Shown: piece by piece, positions 49,490 to 55,079 of the stretch | How the letters are laid out: each line of letters opens with the position of its first letter | Numbering within the stretch: position 1 is the first letter of the stretch | NCBI GenBank assembly: GCA_964561525.1 | Contig: CAZLPY010000001.1 | Location: 1-55,079, forward strand | Direction: 5' to 3' | DNA length: 55,079 bases | Source: CAZLPY01 sp964561525 | Lineage (GTDB): Bacteria > Patescibacteriota > UBA1384 > CAJBMM01 | Translations under genes and position numbers: made by a program | Notes under the pieces: generated by a model | The model's database searches: none | What the model saw: the letters and a program-made list of their open reading frames with translations, nothing else | What the model was told of the DNA's origin: nothing

Positions 49490-50879
49490 ACTATTCGCCA
49501 CAATTGCGGTGATTTTGGTGCTGGCTTTAATTGTAGGCGGCTCGATCATCTTGCTCGCCGGTGGTCGTAAATCGAGCACCTCAGGCACTTCCACCAGCAA
49601 AACAAATCCATCCGATAAAGTGACGTTAACCATTTGGCGCACCTTCGATGACAATACTGCCTTTAGCCAAGCCATTGATGCGTATCAGGCCGATCATCCC
49701 AACGTCACTATTCAATATCAAAAAAAGGATTTGGCCGATTATGAAGTGCAATCCCTGAACGCCCTCGCGGCCGGGACTGGACCGGATATCTGGAGCATTG
49801 ACGCTAACTGGATGGCTCGACACGTCAATAAGCTACTGCCCCTCCCTGATGATTTTTTTAAAAACGCTAAAACCAAGGAAGACCGCTCAAACGAGCAGTA
49901 TTACAACGCTACCTGGGCCCCGGTAACCGCCGGAGTGAACGTGATTGACCACAAGGTGTACGGCTTGCCGTTGTATTTGGATACCTTAGCGCTCTACATC
50001 AATAACGATTTATGGGGTGCGGCGCGGAATCAATATCGTCAAGATCACGCGAACGATAACAACTTCGATGACGCGCTATTTCGCCATCCACCAGCCACCT
50101 GGAATGAGCTGCTCGATGAGCTGCCCTATCTGACTAAAAAAGACAGTAGCGGAACCATCACCCAAGCCGGGGTTGCGCTTGGTACCAGCAATAACATTAC
50201 CAACTCAGCCGATATGTTGTCGCTGCTGATGCTACAAAACGGCACCAAAATGGTTGACACCGGCCAAAAAAGCGCCCGGTTTAATACATTTCAAAATGAT
50301 GCGTCGGGCAAACCGGTGTACAACGGCACCAACGCGCTCGATTTTTACACTAGCTTTGCTCGGGCCGATAAATCCAATTATTCATGGAACAGTACTGAAC
50401 CGGATTCGGTTCAAGCGTTCGTCGATGGCAAGGTGGCGATCATTATTGGCTACCAATACCTCACTCAAAGTTTGAAGCAACGTGCGCCAACGCTTGATTT
50501 TGATACGGCTCCGATGCCCCAAGTAAAGGGTGGTCAGCCTGTCAATTATGCTTCATTTTGGACTGAAACGGTGACTAACAACTCCAGACATGCGGACGTT
50601 GCGTGGGATTTTTTGGCCTCGTTGGCACTCCGCCCGATCACCTATTTGCAAGTGACTAAACGATCTTCTGCACTGCTGACAGACATCCAAACTAACTCAT
50701 CCGATGTGTTCCCATCGCAAAGCCTCACTGCTCAGATGTGGCCAAAGGGTAAATCGTCAGACGAGGTGGATGGCATCTTCAATCAGATGATCGATAACGT
50801 CGTAAACAAAAAACAGCCGCTGCAAAGCACCATCGATGCTGCTGCCTCTAGCGTGAGCTCGCTGCTGCAGAAAGACTGA
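49476..50879 (+). CDS. Extracellular solute-binding protein, membrane-anchored
   Basis: 467 residues. GAAGGGG before the start; the ATGATG pair allows 49476 or 49479. One N-terminal membrane helix (LFATIAVILVLALIVGGSIIL) without a lipobox Cys, then a Ser/Thr-rich linker and the family-1 binding-protein fold: VTLTIWRTFDDNTAFSQAID, LNALAAGTGPDIWSIDANWM, YGLPLYLDTLALYIN, DGKVAIIIGYQYL. Binds a sugar or oligosaccharide at the cell surface. No permease or ATPase gene is present nearby. Directly precedes the pilin array. Confidence 0.85.
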   Translation: MMSNKLFATIAVILVLALIVGGSIILLAGGRKSSTSGTSTSKTNPSDKVTLTIWRTFDDNTAFSQAIDAYQADHPNVTIQYQKKDLADYEVQSLNALAAGTGPDIWSIDANWMARHVNKLLPLPDDFFKNAKTKEDRSNEQYYNATWAPVTAGVNVIDHKVYGLPLYLDTLALYINNDLWGAARNQYRQDHANDNNFDDALFRHPPATWNELLDELPYLTKKDSSGTITQAGVALGTSNNITNSADMLSLLMLQNGTKMVDTGQKSARFNTFQNDASGKPVYNGTNALDFYTSFARADKSNYSWNSTEPDSVQAFVDGKVAIIIGYQYLTQSLKQRAPTLDFDTAPMPQVKGGQPVNYASFWTETVTNNSRHADVAWDFLASLALRPITYLQVTKRSSALLTDIQTNSSDVFPSQSLTAQMWPKGKSSDEVDGIFNQMIDNVVNKKQPLQSTIDAAASSVSSLLQKD

Positions 50880-50880
50880 G

Positions 50881-52068
50881 ATGTTTAAACGGAGGGCTTT
50901 TCTGGCGCTCTACTCAATGTCAGCTGGGCTATTTTTGATCTTGACCTCGCTCGGCTCACCGGTGCATGCCCAATCCAATAATCGATTTTCGCTTGAGGTA
51001 CCGGAGACAAAAACTGACTTTCCGATTGCGGGTGAAGTGGGAATAGATTTGGCAGGACGGCATCTGCCGCAGATCATCGTTGCCGTTGGTACAGACGGTC
51101 AAGCGATCGGCTACGATACGCTTGAACTGTGGATCGATAACTCCCGCAAAACACATTGGGACGGCGTTGCAGATACGCAAGTACTTTCTCCGTCGTCCTA
51201 TACCTGGTCAATGTGCGCCGGAAATGCATCCCCGTACAACGGCGCTCATACCGTCACGCTGCATGGTAAATCAGCGGTACAGCCTGATGATGTATTGGCC
51301 AGCTTGACCTTCTACACCTCTAACATCGATTCTGCCACCATCTGTCAAGCCGCTGATTCAAGCGGAGCTCCGACACTGACTTTATCTACTGCTAGTACCA
51401 CCAGTAATCCTAAGATTACCACCGCCACCTTGACTATTGCGGGCGTGGATGCAAGCCAGTTTTGTGGTCAAAACAGCGTGGTTCTGACCGTTAGCCCACC
51501 CGAGGTAAATAATGAAAAGGGTACGTTTTGCGGACCATCATCGCCGACTCTGCAGCAGGTCAGTTGGGACAGCTCAGGATCTGCTCCTGGTTCCTACACA
51601 TTGCAGGCCAAATCAGCCAATCAAACCAGTAGTGGATCAAACATTACCAGCAACAGAGCACAAGTTACGGTACAAAGTGACGGATCAGTCACCAATACAT
51701 CTGGATCAGCCTCACCCGCAGCTGGTACAACGAATCCTACAACAAACGCACCAAGCTCCGTTAGCCTTGGGCCACTAACCTTTACCGTGCCAAACTTGAG
51801 CCGCCTCGATGGTAAATCCCCCGCTGATTTAGCTGGGCAAGTGATTAACGTACTATTAGAGTACATCCTGATCGTGGTCAGCGCCTTTGCCTTATTTGCA
51901 TTCCTGTATAGTGGCGTTATGTACGGTCTGTCTTTCGGAGACGCCGCCAAGGCGGAAAAAGCGAAAAAGAACTTGCAATGGGCGGTATACGGGGTGATTG
52001 TGGTCATTCTAAGCGCTTCATTGCTTGGAATGATTAGCACCCTGCTCCACGCCATTAAGTCACCATAG
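50881..52068 (+). CDS. Pilin-like protein with large ectodomain
   Basis: 395 residues. A signal peptide (LALYSMSAGLFLILTSLGSP, cleavage near VHA-QS) leads a secreted beta-rich part (about 31-270) with several Cys (WSMCAGNAS, TICQAADS, GTFCGPSS) and a Ser/Thr-rich linker. The last 95 residues have the two-helix pilin motif of the following genes (LEYILIVVSAFALFAFLYSG, then LSFGDAAKAEKAKKNLQWAV, VYGVIVVILSASLLG). So it looks like a pilin unit displaying a large domain, perhaps an adhesin. It starts one base after the preceding gene's stop. Confidence 0.7.
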   Translation: MFKRRAFLALYSMSAGLFLILTSLGSPVHAQSNNRFSLEVPETKTDFPIAGEVGIDLAGRHLPQIIVAVGTDGQAIGYDTLELWIDNSRKTHWDGVADTQVLSPSSYTWSMCAGNASPYNGAHTVTLHGKSAVQPDDVLASLTFYTSNIDSATICQAADSSGAPTLTLSTASTTSNPKITTATLTIAGVDASQFCGQNSVVLTVSPPEVNNEKGTFCGPSSPTLQQVSWDSSGSAPGSYTLQAKSANQTSSGSNITSNRAQVTVQSDGSVTNTSGSASPAAGTTNPTTNAPSSVSLGPLTFTVPNLSRLDGKSPADLAGQVINVLLEYILIVVSAFALFAFLYSGVMYGLSFGDAAKAEKAKKNLQWAVYGVIVVILSASLLGMISTLLHAIKSP

Positions 52069-52077
52069 CGGATTATC

Positions 52078-52482
52078 ATGCACTCATTTATCCAGATTAT
52101 TTTAGACAAGGCGCGCCAGGCTAATCCATCAATTCGGGATCAAACCGATTTTGACCTGGGAACCGTGGTAGTACTGCTGGATTATCTCCGTACTTTCCTG
52201 GTCGGTATCGCCGCCTTTAACGCCATAATGGGCACGTTATTGGTGGGCTATCAGTACTTCACCGCCTTTGGCGACGAGGCAAAAGCAGCGGCCGCCAAAA
52301 AAACGCTATACTGGATTATCATTGGAATGATTGTTATCATCATGAGCGAAGTAATTGTGTACGAGATGGAGCGGGTGGTGATTGGCACCAACAGCCAGCC
52401 GGTGCCGATTCAGCAAACTACTAGTCCATTTACGAGCAGCCCCACCACACCAACCACTCCGACTACCCCAACCGGACCGTAA
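52078..52482 (+). CDS. T4SS-pilin-like protein, 134 aa
   Basis: Two hydrophobic helices around a polar loop: VVVLLDYLRTFLVGIAAFNA (helix 1), TAFGDEAKAAAAKKTLYWII (loop) and a second helix (IIIGMIVIIMSEVIV). The loop G-D-E-A-K-A is shared with the other four genes. A Thr/Pro-rich tail (TTSPFTSSPTTPTTPTTPTG) follows. No signal peptide. Likely a VirB2/TrbC-like or T4SS_pilin-family surface subunit. Confidence 0.75.
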   Translation: MHSFIQIILDKARQANPSIRDQTDFDLGTVVVLLDYLRTFLVGIAAFNAIMGTLLVGYQYFTAFGDEAKAAAAKKTLYWIIIGMIVIIMSEVIVYEMERVVIGTNSQPVPIQQTTSPFTSSPTTPTTPTTPTGP

Positions 52483-52485
52483 AAC

Positions 52486-52791
52486 ATGGCCATTGACGTT
52501 CCTCAAATCACTAAATTCTTTGAACCGATCCACCCCAGCGGTGCCCCGACAGCCACCTCACCAAGCTTTTTGCCAGAGATTGTTTTTTTTGTGGTCTATT
52601 TATTCCTCACAATCGCCGGTATCGTCACCACCATCGCTATTATCTACGGCGGTATTCTGTACATTACCTCCGCTGGCGATGAAGCCAAGGCTGGGAAGGG
52701 CCGCGCTGCGATTATCAACGGAGTAATCGGGTCAATTATTGTAATACTGTCAGCCGCTGCAATCCGTTCCATTCAAAAAGTATTGGGCTAA
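52486..52791 (+). CDS. T4SS-pilin-like protein, 101 aa
   Basis: Short N-terminal tail, helix 1 (IVFFVVYLFLTIAGIVTTIA), loop YITSAGDEAKAGKGRAAI and helix 2 (INGVIGSIIVILSAAAIRSI). Same SAGDEAKA loop as its neighbours; starts three bases after the previous stop, so one transcript. Probable subunit of a conjugation-type pilus or channel. Confidence 0.78.
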   Translation: MAIDVPQITKFFEPIHPSGAPTATSPSFLPEIVFFVVYLFLTIAGIVTTIAIIYGGILYITSAGDEAKAGKGRAAIINGVIGSIIVILSAAAIRSIQKVLG

Positions 52792-52833
52792 ATTTGACAA
52801 TTGCCACGGTCATTGACTAAGCTTAAAAGATAA

Positions 52834-53244
52834 ATGAATACTAGCCTGCTATCTAAAACCTATGCAATCGCTTATGCCACGCTGGCGCAACTTGGGCCGG
52901 GTGGATCTGGCGGCACTGGAACCGTCGGCGGTTCGAGTACGATTGAGAATAAGCTCCGTCAAGAGCTTAATAGTGGCAATAACTACTACACGCCATTACA
53001 ACCGACGACTCAGGTCTACACGATCGGGCAACTGATAGATGCCATCATTACGTTCATTCTCTACGCCGCCGGAATTACGGCGACCATCTACTTGCTGTGG
53101 GCTGGCATCACCTACATCACTTCAGCCGGAGACGAAGCCAAGGCCACCAAGGCCCGGCAGGCCATTGTAAACGCCATTATCGGTATTATTGTGATAATAC
53201 TCGCTTTTGTGATTGAAAAAGCGGTGGCTAAGCTGTTCGCTTAA
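52834..53244 (+). CDS. T4SS-pilin-like protein, 136 aa
   Basis: N-terminal polar region with a Gly-rich stretch (LGPGGSGGTGTVGGSSTIEN), helix 1 (LIDAIITFILYAAGITATIY), loop YITSAGDEAKATKARQAI and helix 2 (VNAIIGIIVIILAFVIEKAV). Near-identical in the C-terminal half to the next gene, indicating a recent duplication. Confidence 0.8.
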   Translation: MNTSLLSKTYAIAYATLAQLGPGGSGGTGTVGGSSTIENKLRQELNSGNNYYTPLQPTTQVYTIGQLIDAIITFILYAAGITATIYLLWAGITYITSAGDEAKATKARQAIVNAIIGIIVIILAFVIEKAVAKLFA

Positions 53245-53308
53245 GTTTAAGAGTTTGCTTTTTTTTCCAAACCATATTACGATTGAATTATTGACTAGGA
53301 GGATCTGA

Positions 53309-53668
53309 ATGTTAGAACGAATTGGTGCGAGTATGTTACCGCACGCTTATGCACAGTTGACGGCAATTTGCCCAACCTCGAACGCGCGTTATCAAAGCCA
53401 GCAAGGCTATTTTCGAGCTTTATGCCCGGTTACGAGCGACGTGCCGATTGGCCAGTTGGTAGACAACATCATCACGCTTATTCTGTACGCCGCGGGAGCA
53501 TTAGCCGTCATTTACTTGCTCTATAGTGGTATTTTGTACATCACGGCCGGTGGTGACGACACCAAGGCCACCAAGGCCCGCACCGGTATCGTTAACGCCG
53601 TCATTGGTATTATCATCATCATTTTGGCCTTTGTGATCGAAAAAGCAGCCGCTCGCCTGTTTGCCTAG
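53309..53668 (+). CDS. T4SS-pilin-like protein, 119 aa
   Basis: AGGAGGATC precedes the ATG. Helix 1 (LVDNIITLILYAAGALAVIY), loop YITAGGDDTKATKARTGI and helix 2 (VNAVIGIIIIILAFVIEKAA). The N-terminus holds two Cys (ICPTSNARYQ, RALCPVTSD) that could form a disulfide. Fifth and last of the array; a bidirectional terminator follows. Confidence 0.8.
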   Translation: MLERIGASMLPHAYAQLTAICPTSNARYQSQQGYFRALCPVTSDVPIGQLVDNIITLILYAAGALAVIYLLYSGILYITAGGDDTKATKARTGIVNAVIGIIIIILAFVIEKAAARLFA

Positions 53669-53687
53669 GAAATTTGGATATAAAAAT

Positions 53688-53718
53688 AGCGGGAGACTTC
53701 CATGTGGAAGCTCCCGCT
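53688..53718. terminator. Bidirectional terminator
   Basis: AGCGGGAG/CTCCCGCT plus an inner CTTCC/GGAAG stem (one bulged A), with TTTTG on the plus side and a T-tract (ATTTTTAT) on the minus side. Ends both the pilin operon and the convergent secreted-protein gene. Confidence 0.9.
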
Positions 53719-53736
53719 TTTGTGTTTGATCCTCGC

Positions 53737-54756
53737 CTAGCGCGGAATCTCAACGTCCAATACCCGCGAGTGCAGTGCGACCACAGTAGTTCCCCGATAC
53801 GACGTGACCTCAAGGGTCACAACACGACCGGAGATACCAACTACCACAGCCTCACCCATGACCGTGCCACCAGCTGCCCGACCAGCGCTGTCTCGCATCA
53901 CTTGCGTGAGGTTGAGATGCTGGCCGCGATGTACTGCAGCTGCTGTTTGATCGTCCACAATTGCCGAGACGATGTTCCGCCCCGTTACTTCAGTTGCGAA
54001 CGATACAACAGCGCGACGTTCGGTCAGTGTTTGACTGGCAGTGCTGTTTTGCAGTGCTAGTGCTACCCCAGCTAGCGCCATGAAGCTCGGCTCTTGATCT
54101 GACGATTGGAACGCTCCAAGATTCGTTCCGCGGAAAAAGTTGCCGAACGCAAGCTGGAGCTGTTTATCCGAGGCCCGCACCCCTTGTTTGCTGGCATCGC
54201 CACGAATGCGTAGCAGCACATCCCCGGGCTGACCGTTTGCTATCCTTGCCACGAATTTAAGATCGACACTTGTGTGAACCGTCCACTTGGCGTGACTGGA
54301 GGCAAACGACAGATCAATCGACTGAGGCGTATTGCGCCTGATAAACTTGCCGATGTCGCCCGGGAGGCTGTGCAGGATGTTTGGAACGCTGGTGTTACCT
54401 TGCATTCCCTCGCCGTCCTGTCGCTGCAGCTCGTCTACGATTGAGACGATTAGCAGTGCATCGGCTGATTCACGGTCGAGCGTCTCGTAGGCGCCGTAGC
54501 GCCCGAGTTGATCGGTTGCCATCTGCGCGATCATCTCGCGATTGGCGTATCCTTGAATGTCGATACGCTCGATATAGACGCGCAGCCCTTTGACAGCGGT
54601 ATTAACTTGCTGCTGCGAATTCGCATATTGACCGCGGCCTCCGTTTGACGAATGGACGCGAGAGTCGCGTCCCTCATCGGTATCATACCGACTCTGGGCA
54701 AAAGCAGGGGTGATCGCGCAAAGCACGACCAAAACGACGAAAAGAACTCGTTTCAT
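53737..54756 (-). CDS. Secreted protein of unknown function, 339 aa
   Basis: A clear signal peptide (MKRVLFVVLVVLCAITPAFA, cleavage after AFA-QS) is followed by a low-complexity polar segment and a globular region. GLRVYIERIDIQGYANREMI, YETLDRESADALLIVSIVDE and FKLKFVAR-like DLKFVARIANGQPGDVLLRI blocks alternate; the C-terminus (ASQTLTERRAVVSFATEVTG) resembles repeated beta domains. Distant likeness to CsgG-type assembly proteins is possible but not shown. It has its own promoter (54853) and a hairpin-bearing leader. Confidence 0.7.
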   Translation of the reverse strand: MKRVLFVVLVVLCAITPAFAQSRYDTDEGRDSRVHSSNGGRGQYANSQQQVNTAVKGLRVYIERIDIQGYANREMIAQMATDQLGRYGAYETLDRESADALLIVSIVDELQRQDGEGMQGNTSVPNILHSLPGDIGKFIRRNTPQSIDLSFASSHAKWTVHTSVDLKFVARIANGQPGDVLLRIRGDASKQGVRASDKQLQLAFGNFFRGTNLGAFQSSDQEPSFMALAGVALALQNSTASQTLTERRAVVSFATEVTGRNIVSAIVDDQTAAAVHRGQHLNLTQVMRDSAGRAAGGTVMGEAVVVGISGRVVTLEVTSYRGTTVVALHSRVLDVEIPR

Positions 54757-54784
54757 CGGATTCCTCTTTCTATATCGTGAGATT

Positions 54785-54881
54785 GAGGCTTACGCCTCTC
54801 AATGAGTTAACGTTCGTTCACATCACCTATATAAGCATGATGAGAATGCTATAGAGTACCATATATTTTTATATCTGTCAA
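54785..54881 (-). promoter_or_regulatory. Sigma-70 promoter and leader hairpin
   Basis: Minus strand TTGACA (54876-54881), 17 bases, TACTCT (54853-54858); GAGGC-TTAC-GCCTC hairpin at 54785-54798 in the leader of the secreted-protein gene. Confidence 0.55.
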
Positions 54882-54925
54882 TAGCTCTGAGCTCGAAGCA
54901 GCACAGTGGTAAGCACGGTAGTTAT

Positions 54926-54993
54926 GAAATGACGAATGACAAATTAATAATTTCTAATGCCCCAATTGGCCATTTGAGCATTGGTATCTAATT
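54926..54993. repeat. AT-rich dispersed repeat, copy 2 (cut by adapter)
   Basis: AATGACGAATGACAAATTAA, then AATTTCTAATGCCCCAATTG, GCATTGGTATCTAATTA, in the same order as the reverse complement of 3533-3646. The assembly broke inside or at the end of it, a usual outcome for a dispersed repeat. Confidence 0.6.
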
Positions 54994-55079
54994 AGATCGG
55001 AAGAGCGTCGTGGTAGGGAAAGTGTTTACGTCGGGGTGTAGATGGCGGTGGGCGCCGTTTCATTAAAAAAAAAGGGGGG
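54994..55079. other. Illumina adapter read-through (artefact)
   Basis: AGATCGGAAGAGCGTCGTG at 54994 is the start of the Illumina TruSeq adapter; further error-bearing adapter bases follow, ending in poly-A and GGGGGG, the dark-cycle signature of two-colour sequencing. Not genomic sequence. Confidence 0.95.

Noticed and set aside
1..55079. CRISPR arrays, rRNA genes, alternative genetic code
   Set aside because: No regularly spaced direct repeats with unique spacers, no rRNA-like stretch, and no in-frame TGA inside conserved genes.

Overview
The window looks like the end of a draft-genome contig from a candidate-phyla (Patescibacteria/CPR-like) bacterium. This is an inference from gene content: a tandem array of short two-helix 'T4SS pilin' genes, a VirD4-type ATPase next to a replication-relaxation protein, many small unrecognised proteins, leaderless-looking genes and dispersed palindromic intergenic repeats. 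The standard genetic code fits every gene. The last ~86 bases (54994-55079) are Illumina adapter read-through followed by poly-A/poly-G, not biology.

Left third (1-20.5 kb): a surface-polysaccharide locus. It holds an RmlD-like reductase (cut by the window edge), a cupin sugar epimerase, an SDR and a CapD/PseB-like 4,6-dehydratase; a UbiA-type prenyltransferase and a GT-C-like membrane protein; methyltransferases, a PHP phosphoesterase and glycosyltransferases including a three-module 912-residue enzyme; a Wzm/Wzt ABC exporter with a C-terminal glycan-recognition domain; a UDP-sugar dehydrogenase/epimerase pair; and a DPM1-like GT2 with its DUF2304 partner. Middle (20.7-27.5 kb): a lipase-like hydrolase, tRNA-Ser(UGA), a ROK protein, a GHMP kinase with an extra C-terminal domain, a HAD phosphatase and small unknowns.

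27540-45685 is an 18-kb island made of two integrated elements in tandem. Each carries a large serine recombinase whose 3' coding end runs antisense through a tRNA gene. Element 1 (27540-32411, tRNA-Arg) carries regulators and unknowns. Element 2 (32635-45685, tRNA-Ser(GCU)) carries an AbiE toxin-antitoxin pair, an Mrr-like nuclease, a replication-relaxation protein and a VirD4-like ATPase. At the far end of each element lies a copy of the tRNA 3' end (8 bp and 12 bp direct repeats) followed, in exactly the recombinase reading frame, by an orphan open tail with its own stop codon (27548-27649 and 32647-32713). Joining the ends, as in the excised circle, restores a different recombinase C-terminus. 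Integration therefore replaces the native C-terminal tail of each recombinase with a tRNA-antisense peptide. This is the main discovery of the window. With both elements removed, the locus becomes a tandem tRNA-Ser(GCU)-tRNA-Arg pair followed by a terminator.

Right end (45.9-54.8 kb): an unknown gene, a TrmB regulator overlapping comF, then hsp20, galU, a membrane-anchored solute-binding protein and five consecutive pilin-like genes (the first with a large ectodomain), and finally a secreted protein on the opposite strand.
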